A DNA stretch of 64,000 nucleotides from Parafannyhessea umbonata (GTDB taxonomy: Bacteria; Actinomycetota; Coriobacteriia; Coriobacteriales; Atopobiaceae). A program made the translations under genes and the position numbers. Below the pieces are notes generated by a model, which worked only from the letters and a program-made list of their open reading frames with translations, was not told the DNA's origin and ran no database searches. Where the stretch lies: NCBI RefSeq assembly GCF_900105025.1, contig NZ_LT629759.1, forward strand, positions 186,001 to 250,000, in the 5' to 3' direction. Below are positions 7,006-14,596 of the stretch, one piece after another (the first letter of the stretch is position 1; each line of letters starts with the position of its first letter).

Positions 7006-8664
7006 ATGGAAGAACTGCTGACCGACATACTGGACGAGCTTCGACGCCTGCCTGACAAACCAGGCGAGGGCGCGCTCGGACCGCTTGAGCTTGACCGGAT
7101 AGTCCGTAGGCACAACCGCGGCATCAGCAACAACTCGAAGCATCTATCGAAGCGCTACATTCTGCCTTTCTACCTACGCGTGAAGCAGGAGGACCCCGCC
7201 CGCTGGAAGGGGTGGGCCGTGGACCCTGGGTTGGAGCGGCGCCTACTGCGCACGCTTCGCATGAAGCCGCGTCGCACGGCATCTGGCGTGGCTACGATTA
7301 CGGTGCTCACTCGTCCGCAGCCGTGCTCCAGCAACTGCGTGTATTGTCCCAACGACCTGCGCATGCCGAAGAGCTACCTCTCCAACGAACCCGCCTGCCA
7401 GCGTGCCGAGCAAAACTTCTTTGATCCATACCTGCAGGTTATGACTCGCCTTACGGCCCTGTACCAGATGGGACACTCCGTGGACAAGGTCGAGCTCATC
7501 GTGCTTGGGGGCACGTGGAGCGACTATCCGCGCAGCTACCAGCTCTGGTTCATTCGCGAGCTCTTTCGTGCCCTCAACGACTGGCCCGTCCCCGAGGATG
7601 TTCTTGCCCTGCGGCAGTCCCATTACCGCAACCTCGGCATCAGCAACGACCCGCAAGAGATCGCGCGATTCGTGGCGCCAGAGCAGCGTCTTGTCAACGC
7701 GGGGCTCGAGTCCTACAACCAGGGGTTTGCGAGGCTGTATGGTGAGGTTCCTACGGACGAAGACCCTTGGGGCGAGAAGAGCGAGCGCTTCCGGCAGGCA
7801 CAGAGCATTATGCAAGCGACCGAAGAGGAGCTCGCGGCAGAGCAGGCGAGAAACGAGACGGCCGCGCATCGCGTCGTTGGACTGGTCATCGAGACGCGTC
7901 CCGATACCATCACGCCAGAGAGCCTCACGCTTTTCAGGCGCCTTGGCTGCACCAAGATACAGATTGGAATCCAGTCCACGCGTCAGGAGATCCTGGACGC
8001 AAACCATCGCGCAACGACGATCGCCCAGGTGAAGAGGGCCTTCTCTCTCATAAGGCTCTTTGGGTTCAAGATTCATGCGCACCTCATGGTCAACCTTCTG
8101 GGCTCTACGCCGCGGGAGGACAAGGCCGACTTCAAGACGTTCGTGTGCGACCCGGGCTTCCTGCCGGATGAGGTCAAGCTCTATCCATGCGCCCTCGTGG
8201 CGGGCACGCGGTTGGTTCCGCGTTACCATTCGGGGGAGTGGCGTCCCTACACGGAGGAGGAGCTCTTGGACGTCCTCGTTGCCGACACGCTTGCGACGCC
8301 TCCTTACATGCGCATTAGCAGGATGATTCGCGACATCGGCGCGGATGACATTCTTGTGGGCAACAAGAAGACGAACCTTCGCCAGATGGTGGAGGGACGC
8401 ATACGTGAGCTCGGCGCTGCGGGACGAGTACGCGACATCCGCTTCAGGGAGATAGCGCGTTCCGAGGTGGACCTGGGGACGCTTTCTATTGACGACGTTT
8501 GCTACCAGACAACCGTCACGTGCGAGCACTTCCTCCAATGGGTAACGCCGGACGGCCGCATAGCGGGATTCCTCAGGCTGTCGCTTCCGAAGTGGGATGC
8601 TCTGCAGAGTGGTGTGACGGACGTGCGCGCAAGCGAGCTCCCCACGCACCCGGGGATGCCATGA
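7006..8664 (+). CDS. elp3: Elp3-type radical SAM tRNA-modification enzyme, N-terminal part (frame broken before GNAT domain)
   Basis: A 552-residue protein matching Elp3, which attaches a carboxymethyl-type group to uridine 34 of tRNA using SAM chemistry and acetyl-CoA. The radical SAM cysteines are C107, C111 and C114 in PCSSNCVYCP. The middle follows the family through IETRPDTI and KIQIGIQSTRQEILDANHR to the segment before the acetyltransferase domain. The frame then ends in THPGMP-stop, while the rest of the GNAT domain continues in another frame at 8661. In typical Elp3 these are one chain, so this is either a frameshift or a two-gene arrangement. The start is ATG 7006 just after a TATAAT box. 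Confidence 0.85.
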   Translation: MEELLTDILDELRRLPDKPGEGALGPLELDRIVRRHNRGISNNSKHLSKRYILPFYLRVKQEDPARWKGWAVDPGLERRLLRTLRMKPRRTASGVATITVLTRPQPCSSNCVYCPNDLRMPKSYLSNEPACQRAEQNFFDPYLQVMTRLTALYQMGHSVDKVELIVLGGTWSDYPRSYQLWFIRELFRALNDWPVPEDVLALRQSHYRNLGISNDPQEIARFVAPEQRLVNAGLESYNQGFARLYGEVPTDEDPWGEKSERFRQAQSIMQATEEELAAEQARNETAAHRVVGLVIETRPDTITPESLTLFRRLGCTKIQIGIQSTRQEILDANHRATTIAQVKRAFSLIRLFGFKIHAHLMVNLLGSTPREDKADFKTFVCDPGFLPDEVKLYPCALVAGTRLVPRYHSGEWRPYTEEELLDVLVADTLATPPYMRISRMIRDIGADDILVGNKKTNLRQMVEGRIRELGAAGRVRDIRFREIARSEVDLGTLSIDDVCYQTTVTCEHFLQWVTPDGRIAGFLRLSLPKWDALQSGVTDVRASELPTHPGMP

Positions 8665-8885
8665 TCCGTGAGGTGCATGTGTACGGACAGGCTGCCCACC
8701 TGGGGAAGGCGGACTCCTCCTCCCAGCACCAGGGGCTTGGTCGCGGACTCGTGCGTCGTGCGTGCGATATCGCTCGCGAGGAGGGCTACACGCGCATACA
8801 CGTGATCAGCTCCGTGGGAACTCGCGAGTATTATCGCAAGCTGGGTTTCGTGGATGCAGGACTGTACCAGAGCATGAAGCTTTAG
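8661..8885 (+). CDS. Elp3 C-terminal GNAT domain in a shifted frame
   Basis: A 74-residue reading frame begins with MIREVHVYG and continues through QHQGLGRGLVRRACDIA and VISSVGTREYYRKLGF to YQSMKL, the characteristic end of Elp3 (acetyl-CoA-binding GNAT fold). The ATG overlaps the upstream TGA as ATGA, so translational coupling could deliver it as a separate chain. The frame is also open upstream of this ATG, so a -1 shift near 8640-8660 would restore a single protein. It is unlikely to function alone. Confidence 0.75.
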   Translation: MIREVHVYGQAAHLGKADSSSQHQGLGRGLVRRACDIAREEGYTRIHVISSVGTREYYRKLGFVDAGLYQSMKL

Positions 8886-9044
8886 CAGGCAGAGCACTAC
8901 GATCACCCCTTCTGCCCGCCATGCCGTGAGGTGCTACATAGGCGGGTGCGCCGAATTGCGGATGGTCTGGCAAGTGTGGACACTCTAGCACAAATAGCAG
9001 AACAGGTGTTCGTAATAAGTAAGAATAAAGCCAAGCTAAGGCCT

Positions 9045-9076
9045 GCGGGCGAGAAGGACGCGTCCTTCTCGCCCGC
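9045..9076. terminator. 32-bp perfect palindrome built from the GGGCGAGAAGGACG motif
   Basis: Two 16-bp arms meet at 9060/9061, each being GCGGGCGAGAAGGACG or its complement. It lies between the elp3 region and the IS110 element, in a 310-base stretch (8886-9199) with no gene. It is probably a terminator; the following bases GGCGTGTTTCTGG offer only a short T-run. The stem belongs to a family of similar hairpins in this window. Confidence 0.6.
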
Positions 9077-9106
9077 GGCGTGTTTCTGGTAGCACGATTG
9101 TCGTGC

Positions 9107-9300
9107 GACGCAAATCTCTGGGTTGCGTGCGCGGCATCGCTGCGCTGCGCGTGGCACTGGCGTGATGCCGATGCGGCGGCTAGACGATATGTAGAGTGAT
9201 CGGGACCTCACTCTGTAAAGCAGTGGCCATCGAGTGGCAGCGTGGGTTAGGCTCGGTCTTGAAGGAGTCCGGCTTACCACATTCACAGGAGGTCCCGACC
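9107..9300 (+). ncRNA. Candidate bridge-RNA/leader region of the IS110 element
   Basis: This non-coding stretch lies directly upstream of the transposase, where IS110-group elements carry the bridge RNA that pairs with donor and target DNA. TCGGGACCTC at 9200-9209 is perfectly complementary to GAGGTCCCGA at 9289-9298, enclosing about 80 bases and covering the AGGAGG ribosome-binding site. The enclosed segment could form the internal loops expected of a bridge RNA. I could not fold it, so the assignment rests on position and this one long-range stem. Confidence 0.45.
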
Positions 9301-10386
9301 ATGTTGTACTCTACCAGCATCGGCCTTGACGTGCACGCCCGTTCCATCAGCGCCGCGGCGTTCGTCTTCGAGACGGGCGAGGTCGTGCAGCGCACGTTCG
9401 GCTACGACCCCGACGCGGTCGCCGCCTGGGCGGCCTCGCTGCCGCAGCCCGCGGGCTGCCTCTACGAGAGCGGCCCCACGGGCTTCGACCTGCAGAGGAG
9501 GCTCGTCGCCCTCGGGCTGCCCTGCCACGTGGGCGCCGTCTCGAAGATGGTGCGGCCCTCGGGCGACCGCGTCAAGACCGACAGGAGGGACGCCCTTTTC
9601 CTCTCGAGGCTGCTGGCCGTGGGAGAGTTCGTCGAGTGCGCCCCTCCCACGCCGGCCATGGAGGCGGCGCGCGACCTGTCCCGCGCCCGCGAGGACGCGC
9701 GCGAGGCGCTGATGAGGGCGCGCCACCAGCTGTCGAAGTTCCTGCTCAGGAAGGGCCACGTGTGGCCGAAGGGCAGGTCCACGTGGACCAGGGCGCACCG
9801 CGAGTGGCTGCGCTCCATCGAGCTCGACGACCCGTGCGAGCGGCTCGTGCTCGAGGAGTACGTCGCGCAGGTCAGGGAGTGCGAGGAGCGCCGCGACCGC
9901 CTCGACTCGGCCATCGCCGAGAGGTCCGGCGCCGACGACCTCGCCGGCGTCACCTCCAGGCTCCGCGCCCTGCGCGGCGTCTCGACCGTCACCGCCTTCG
10001 GGATCGCCGTCGAGATCGGCGACTTCTCCCGCTTCGCCAGCCCCAGGGCGCTCATGTCCTACGTCGGCCTCGTGCCGTCGGAGTCGTCGTCGGGCGAGAC
10101 GACCTCGAGGGGCGGGATCACCAAGACCGGCAACTCGCACGTCAGGCGGCTCCTCGTCGAGGCCGCCTGGCACCACGCCAGGCCCCTGTCGCCGGCCTCC
10201 GAGACCGACGTGGCCTCGTCGGCGGGGCTCCCGGCGGAGGCGGCGGGGATTGCGGCGCGGGCCAACCGCAGGCTGCACCGCAGGTACCTCGACCTAAGGG
10301 CGAAGGGGAAGGGCGCCAACGTCACCAACGTCGCCGTCGCCCGCGAGCTCGTCGGGTTCTGCTGGGCGCTCGCCCTCTGCGGGTGA
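9301..10386 (+). CDS. IS110-family transposase (DEDD recombinase)
   Basis: A 361-residue recombinase. The N-terminal RuvC-like domain shows D10 (IGLDVHARS), E56 (CLYESGPTG) and D94/D97 (KTDRRDA), the DEDD catalytic set. The C-terminal Tnp domain is recognisable by LRALRGVSTVTAFGIAVEIG, SYVGLVPSE and KTGNSHVRRLL, including the serine-rich catalytic region. It catalyses RNA-guided recombination in this family. The ATG at 9301 has AGGAGG upstream, which is part of a long-range stem. Codon use is rich in AGG arginine, unlike most neighbours, which fits a mobile origin. The gene looks intact. Confidence 0.92.
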   Translation: MLYSTSIGLDVHARSISAAAFVFETGEVVQRTFGYDPDAVAAWAASLPQPAGCLYESGPTGFDLQRRLVALGLPCHVGAVSKMVRPSGDRVKTDRRDALFLSRLLAVGEFVECAPPTPAMEAARDLSRAREDAREALMRARHQLSKFLLRKGHVWPKGRSTWTRAHREWLRSIELDDPCERLVLEEYVAQVRECEERRDRLDSAIAERSGADDLAGVTSRLRALRGVSTVTAFGIAVEIGDFSRFASPRALMSYVGLVPSESSSGETTSRGGITKTGNSHVRRLLVEAAWHHARPLSPASETDVASSAGLPAEAAGIAARANRRLHRRYLDLRAKGKGANVTNVAVARELVGFCWALALCG

Positions 10387-10622
10387 GCCGCCGAGCCGCG
10401 AAACCACCCTCCCGCACGCGCGGCGCGGCCGAGGCGCGTGGGGCACCCCGCGATTCGACTATGCGCAGCGAGGCCGGGCCTCGCCACGCGCGACCCTAGA
10501 CCAGCGGAGCTCCCCAGCCGAAGCGTCGGAATGCGTTAGCCAACACGCGGATATCAGACTTGCAGTCGTGCGTCGAACCAGACACGCCCTGGGCGCCGTC
10601 GCGCGGGAGGTGGCCATAGAAA

Positions 10623-10666
10623 AAGGTGGGCCGGTCCCCGAGAAGTCGGAGGCTGGCCCACCTTTG
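10623..10666 (-). terminator. Intrinsic terminator of the flavin reductase gene
   Basis: An 11-bp inverted repeat (AAAGGTGGGCC at 10623-10633, complement at 10656-10666) lies just past the stop of the minus-strand gene ending at 10691. On that strand the stem is followed by TTTTT. The bases between 10387 and 10620 hold the presumed right end of the IS element and no gene. Confidence 0.8.
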
Positions 10667-10690
10667 CCACTTGACAAGTCTATCTACATA

Positions 10691-11206
10691 TCAGTCTGCC
10701 ACGAGGACGTGCTCGACGTAACCCACGTACATGGTGTGGTAGTTGCCGGCGTCCGCGCCGGAGTAGTTGCGGGGCTCGACCTCGGGGTCGCAGATGCCCT
10801 CCGGCGCGAGCGGGCCGACGTACGCCTTGCGGCACACCAGGATCACGCGCGCCTGGTCGATCACCGGCGTGCCATCTACCAGCGACTGCGTGAGGTCCGT
10901 CTTCGCGAGCTTGTCGCCGTCGCGTCCAGACACCTTGCCCAGGACGCCCAGCGCGGGACGCTCCGTTCCGTCGAACAGGTTGACGGAGAACGTGTCGCTG
11001 CCATCCAGGAACTGCTTGGTGTAGCGGCTCTGGCGCACGTACGCGGTCGCGACGGGCTTGTTCCACAGGGTGCCGAGGCCGCCCCAGCTGATGGTCATGC
11101 AGTTGGACGCCGCATCGTCGCCGGCCGCCAGAAGCGCCCAGCCCCGGTCGAACGCGTCAAAGGGCCTGAGCGTGAGCTCATGCGCGTCTACCTCGTGAAA
11201 TGCCAT
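10691..11206 (-). CDS. Flavin reductase-like FMN-binding protein
   Basis: A 171-residue split-barrel protein of the flavin reductase/flavoredoxin (DIM6/NTAB) family. The N-terminal strands WALLAAGDDAASNCMTISWGGLGTLWNKPVATAYVR match the FMN-binding segment, in which substrate-free flavin is held between a Thr/Ser loop and the Arg strand. DTFSVNLFDG and KVSGRDGDKLAKT are the following conserved parts. Related proteins in anaerobes shuttle electrons or reduce small molecules; the partner is unknown. AAGGAGGAG precedes the ATG. It is a single-gene unit closed by its own terminator. Confidence 0.82.
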   Translation of the reverse strand: MAFHEVDAHELTLRPFDAFDRGWALLAAGDDAASNCMTISWGGLGTLWNKPVATAYVRQSRYTKQFLDGSDTFSVNLFDGTERPALGVLGKVSGRDGDKLAKTDLTQSLVDGTPVIDQARVILVCRKAYVGPLAPEGICDPEVEPRNYSGADAGNYHTMYVGYVEHVLVAD

Positions 11207-11355
11207 GTTCTCCTCCTTGTGCCTGGGCCCGTGCGGGGGGCGGTTTCATCTGGCATTACTGTACCCGCTTTTTGGCTGGCGCGGCGGGGTTGCGACGTGC
11301 GGCATACAATGGGCAGGTGCCGCGGGGCCGCCGTGGCAAAGCGGGGGAGGCCGAC

Positions 11356-11691
11356 ATGACGTTTGACGAGGTAAGGCGCGACATCCTAAGGTTTCGCGAC
11401 GAGCGCGACTGGGCGCAGTTCCACAATCCCAAGGACCTGGCGATATCCGTCTCGCTCGAGGCGGCAGAGCTTCTGGAGTGCTTCCAGTGGTCTGGGGCGG
11501 ACCTTGAGTGCGCCGAGCGCGCGCCGCGCATGGAGGAGGAGCTTGCCGACGTGCTGATCTATTGCGTGATGCTGGCCGACCGCCTGGGCGTGGACCCCGT
11601 GGAGGCCATGCGGCGCAAGCTGGATCAGAACGCACGGAAGTATCCCGTTGAGAAGGCTCGCGGCAGGTCGAGCAAGTACACGGAGCTGTAG
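11356..11691 (+). CDS. MazG-like nucleotide pyrophosphohydrolase
   Basis: A 111-residue all-alpha NTP-PPase. The metal-binding pattern is visible as SLEAAELLECFQW followed by EEELADVLIYC, the ExxE and ExxD motifs of the MazG/dCTP pyrophosphatase group. FHNPKDLAISVSLEAAELLE is especially close to the short RS21-C6-like housecleaning enzymes that hydrolyse non-canonical dNTPs. The frame is open further upstream, but ATG 11356 has GGGGGAGG just before it and starts the family fold. It stands alone. Confidence 0.82.
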   Translation: MTFDEVRRDILRFRDERDWAQFHNPKDLAISVSLEAAELLECFQWSGADLECAERAPRMEEELADVLIYCVMLADRLGVDPVEAMRRKLDQNARKYPVEKARGRSSKYTEL

Positions 11692-11769
11692 GCCTGTCGG
11701 CGCCGCGAGCGAGACTTCGAGCAGGAGCCGCGAACGGTTGGATATGGCCTGTGAGCGGTTGGTGCCGGA

Positions 11770-11783
11770 ATTAATGTCCACTG
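11770..11783 (+). repeat. 14-bp direct repeat, copy 1 (ATTAATGTCCACTG)
   Basis: The same 14 bases recur at 12472-12485. Each copy lies 65-80 bases before a small gene, so the word may be a shared operator or promoter element. Confidence 0.5.
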
Positions 11784-11861
11784 GCCTTAATACCATGTTC
11801 CCGTGGCGCACGCTGCATTTGGCGGCGCGGCGTGCGATGACAACGGCATAGGGGGCGGTAG

Positions 11862-12398
11862 ATGTTTACCACTGGTGACTCCGAAGAGGCCTGCGCGCGC
11901 CGCAAGCAGGAGATGCTGGCGTTTCTGCGGGCGGTGGACGTTCCGCTGGATACGAGCTACCTCAAGCGCGGGAGCTGGGAGTGGTTTGACGACCTGGGAC
12001 AAGTGGTGGCGCTCTGCATGACGAAGGAGCCGTACGCGCGCGGGGTGGTGCGCAGCGAGGAGGACTGGCGCGCCCTGCTCGACCTTACGGTGAGCATCGT
12101 AACGAGCGTGATGAAGACCGCGGCCGACGAAGAGGTCTCGTTTCTAGAGATGGTCATGCTGGCGGTCTTTGCTGCCTCGTGCAAGGCGTATGACGGCCTT
12201 TACCAGGGCAAAGTTCCGCCCGAGCTTGCGCGGCGCATGGCGGAGGCGAACCGTCGCATGTACGAGACCGGCAAGGAACTCCGGAAGTTTTCGCAGGAGC
12301 TCGAGGACTTAGAGGGCTTTGGGCCCGAGGGTGCAGGTGGCGGCGATGCAGGAGACGGCGCGGATGCGGCCGAGAAGAACGAGGGGCCTGATCGATAG
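11862..12398 (+). CDS. Hypothetical protein with acidic C-terminal tail
   Basis: A 178-residue protein I do not recognise. The body is predicted helical, with a hydrophobic central stretch (EDWRALLDLTVSIVTSVMK, FLEMVMLAVFAASCKAY) and an amphipathic helix after it. The last 35 residues are rich in Gly, Asp, Ala and Glu and are probably disordered. There is no signal peptide. TAGGGGGCGG upstream of the ATG is a plausible ribosome-binding site. The 14-bp direct repeat lies 79 bases upstream. GC-ending codons support a real gene. Confidence 0.65.
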   Translation: MFTTGDSEEACARRKQEMLAFLRAVDVPLDTSYLKRGSWEWFDDLGQVVALCMTKEPYARGVVRSEEDWRALLDLTVSIVTSVMKTAADEEVSFLEMVMLAVFAASCKAYDGLYQGKVPPELARRMAEANRRMYETGKELRKFSQELEDLEGFGPEGAGGGDAGDGADAAEKNEGPDR

Positions 12399-12471
12399 GT
12401 GATGCTTCGGCCCGATGAGGCCATGGTGGGCGAGCGGCATGTTTTGGACGGCAAGTGGCGACGATGTGGGG

Positions 12472-12485
12472 ATTAATGTCCACTG
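12472..12485 (+). repeat. 14-bp direct repeat, copy 2 (ATTAATGTCCACTG)
   Basis: Identical to 11770-11783 and placed 67 bases before the HIRAN gene. Confidence 0.5.
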
Positions 12486-12551
12486 AAGCCGATAGAGTGC
12501 ATGGCAGAAGGACGGACGTGAACGTCGTCACCACGTTGGAAAGGGGATGCC

Positions 12552-12878
12552 ATGTACAAGCGGAGCAGGGAATACATAAGCTGCAACATCGCCGGCCAGT
12601 CGCACTGGGACATTGCGGAAGTCTTTGGCGAGTTGAAGCCGGGCAGCAAGCTGAAGTTGAAGGCGGAGTCGGACAACCCCTATGACCCCAACGCGGTCGC
12701 CGTGTACTACAAGGGCGTGAAGATCGGCTTTGTGCCCAGGGCGCAGAACGAAACGATCAGCCTGCTTCTGGCCTATGGGCACAAGGATGTTTTCAAGGCG
12801 TACGTGCTTGCTGTCGACCCGTCGAGGGACCTTGAGCACCGCGTTACCATGCGTATCAACGTGAGGGACGCACGCTAG
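12552..12878 (+). CDS. HIRAN-domain protein
   Basis: A 108-residue protein consisting of a single HIRAN domain. The core ESDNPYDPNAVAVYYKG followed by VKIGFVPR is the domain signature; it binds DNA ends in eukaryotic HLTF and is found standalone in many bacteria. The preceding WDIAEVFGELKPGSKLKLK supplies the first strands. A free-standing HIRAN protein may act in DNA repair or phage defence, but nothing adjacent proves either. Start and GGGGAT upstream are consistent. A 14-bp repeat shared with the upstream hypothetical gene suggests common control. Confidence 0.78.
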   Translation: MYKRSREYISCNIAGQSHWDIAEVFGELKPGSKLKLKAESDNPYDPNAVAVYYKGVKIGFVPRAQNETISLLLAYGHKDVFKAYVLAVDPSRDLEHRVTMRINVRDAR

Positions 12879-13210
12879 GAAGCAGTTCTTCTCACAAAAC
12901 CGCACGTGAGACATGTAGGTGGGGTGCAGGGTGCGTGGTGGAGCGTTGTCGTGGGGGTGCAGATTGTGTGCGTGGCCTTCGCCAGGGCGCCGAAATGCTT
13001 CCCGTCATACCGAGTTTACTTGACAAATGGCGCCCCTGCTGAGGTGCTGATTTCTTGCCACGAACACATTTCTGAGCGGATTTTGAAGGTAAGGATGTTG
13101 TTTCCGCAGATAAATGCGGAGTTAGGAGGGGGATTCTGGCGCGTTCCTCCGGACTCTTCTGGGTAAGGTGTAGTTGTCCCTTACGACGAGTTTGGAAGGA
13201 AGGTGTAAGT
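12879..13210. other. Gap without a convincing gene
   Basis: No frame looks coding. A TTGACA at 13020-13025 could be a -35 element, but no matching -10 is clear. A small CCGCA/TGCGG hairpin lies near 13106-13120. AAGGAAGG before 13211 is the ribosome-binding site of the next small gene. Confidence 0.5.
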
Positions 13211-13438
13211 GTGTTGAGGATCAAGGATATGAGCAAGCAGCAGAGGCGCGTGTTTGACGCCTGCAGCAACGGTTGGTTCGTCAGCGGCGTTTACACCGCC
13301 ATGTTCGACGACCACAAGCGTGACTTCGCCGTAGACAGCCTGGGAATGCTCTATGGTGGCGTCGAGAACTGGTTTGGCGAGCATGCTGCCGACCACGGCG
13401 ACTCTCACCTGTTGGTGAAGTGCGTCAAGGCGCTCTAG
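13211..13438 (+). CDS. Small hypothetical protein
   Basis: A 75-residue frame starting at GTG 13211 with GAAGGAAGG eight bases upstream; an internal ATG at 13229 is an alternative start. The sequence is mixed alpha/beta in character, with several aromatic residues (FVSGVYTAMF, YGGVENWFGE), and has no signal peptide or metal motif. I do not recognise it. It is followed by a hairpin made from the recurrent GGCGAGAAG-type motif, which supports a real transcription unit. Confidence 0.5.
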   Translation: MLRIKDMSKQQRRVFDACSNGWFVSGVYTAMFDDHKRDFAVDSLGMLYGGVENWFGEHAADHGDSHLLVKCVKAL

Positions 13439-13476
13439 TACCTGCGGGTACTCCGCTGCGTTCTGGCGTGGCCACG

Positions 13477-13502
13477 AGGCGGAAGGCGTGATCTTCTCGC
13501 CT
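13477..13502 (+). terminator. Imperfect hairpin with the CTTCTCGCC motif
   Basis: AGGCGGAAG (13477-13485) can pair with CTTCTCGCCT (13493-13502) with one bulge, just after the 75-residue gene. No strong T-run follows. Confidence 0.4.
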
Positions 13503-13642
13503 GCAAAACTTTGAAATAGAAATTCTGACAACCAAGATCGGCCGTCCTGCGGGGCGGTCGTTCTTATGTCGCGCGAAATGGGTACCAGAACAGGAAGGGC
13601 ACGACTGCCCGGACCGGTTTGCTTACGACGAAGGGGGTCGTC

Positions 13643-14596
13643 TTGTCCAAGGTGGATGGGGTTGGCATCGCGTTCTGCGGTGGCGGTTTCAGGTCCTTTG
13701 CCGAGGTTGCGGCGATTGAGGACATGCAGAGAAGCGACGTGAGATACGGTGCCGTGGCGGGAACGTCGATGGGATCATTGGTGGCGGCGCTTGCAGCATC
13801 GGGCGTGAGCACCGACCGCATGGCGGAGCTGCTTGTTGCGATGGACAAGCGCACCGTTGAGGAGGGCGTGCTCAGGAACATGCCCCTGAAGGTGCTGAAC
13901 GTGATATCGAACAAGGGCATGGTGGACAGCGCCATCCTTGAGGACTATGCGCGGGAGGTTCTGGAGGGTGCGGGGATCAGGACGTTTGCCGACTTCGTGA
14001 TGCCCGTTGCCATTACGGCCGTCGACATTGTGAGTGGTGAGCTCTTTGTGTTTACGAACGACGAGGAGCTCTTTGCGGCGGATGGTGGTAACTGGAACAC
14101 GGTGTGCGACCTGTCGCTGGACGTTGCGAAGTGCTGCGCGTGCTCGGGCTCGTATCCGCTAGTGATCACGCCGACTAAGTACCTTGGCCGGACGTTCATG
14201 GACGGTGGTTGCCGCATGAACCTGCCAACGCCCCTGTTCGACAGGAGCATGGTGGACGCCGTGGTAGGCGTGGGCCTTATCAGGAAGCCGCGACTGGTGG
14301 AGGACATCACTCCGCTGAACATTGCCATGCGAACGATGGGCTGCGGGGCGAACCAGCTGGACCGCATTCATGCGAACGCGGCGGACCTTTACATTAACCT
14401 GCCCGTGAGCGGCGACGACGCATTCCAGGCGGGCACGGGCGCCCAGGTGATAGACGAGGCTCGCCAGATGCTGCGCGACAATCCTCCCGACTGGAATGCC
14501 GTGCGCCCGAGCATGCTGGAATCCATCCGCAAACGTGCGGTGGACGCGTTCTACAACATGGTCAAGACGGTGCCGAAGAGCGTGAAGATGTCCTGA
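13643..14596 (+). CDS. Patatin-like phospholipase
   Basis: A 317-residue protein with all patatin marks: the oxyanion loop GGGFRS (residues 13-18), the nucleophile elbow GTSMGS with Ser42, and the catalytic Asp187 in MDGG. It should hydrolyse acyl esters of phospholipids or other lipids. There is no signal peptide, so it is cytoplasmic or peripheral. I choose TTG 13643 because AAGGGGG lies five bases upstream; an in-frame TTG at 13619 has nothing similar. Patatins are effectors in some CBASS defence systems, but no cyclase is nearby, so a housekeeping or unknown role is as likely. Confidence 0.87.
   Translation: MSKVDGVGIAFCGGGFRSFAEVAAIEDMQRSDVRYGAVAGTSMGSLVAALAASGVSTDRMAELLVAMDKRTVEEGVLRNMPLKVLNVISNKGMVDSAILEDYAREVLEGAGIRTFADFVMPVAITAVDIVSGELFVFTNDEELFAADGGNWNTVCDLSLDVAKCCACSGSYPLVITPTKYLGRTFMDGGCRMNLPTPLFDRSMVDAVVGVGLIRKPRLVEDITPLNIAMRTMGCGANQLDRIHANAADLYINLPVSGDDAFQAGTGAQVIDEARQMLRDNPPDWNAVRPSMLESIRKRAVDAFYNMVKTVPKSVKMS

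Larger units (their letters stand above)
9100..10572 (+). mobile_element. IS110-family insertion sequence (ends uncertain)
   Basis: The element comprises a DEDD transposase and a structured non-coding left part. The family has no conventional terminal inverted repeats. The 8-bp word GTCGTGCG occurs at 9100-9107 and 10565-10572, giving a span of about 1.47 kb that suits the family, but this could be chance. The ends given here are therefore provisional. Confidence 0.5.

Noticed and set aside
13643-14596. CBASS or other cyclic-nucleotide defence system around the patatin gene
   Set aside because: No nucleotide cyclase, Cap2/Cap3 or similar gene is near.
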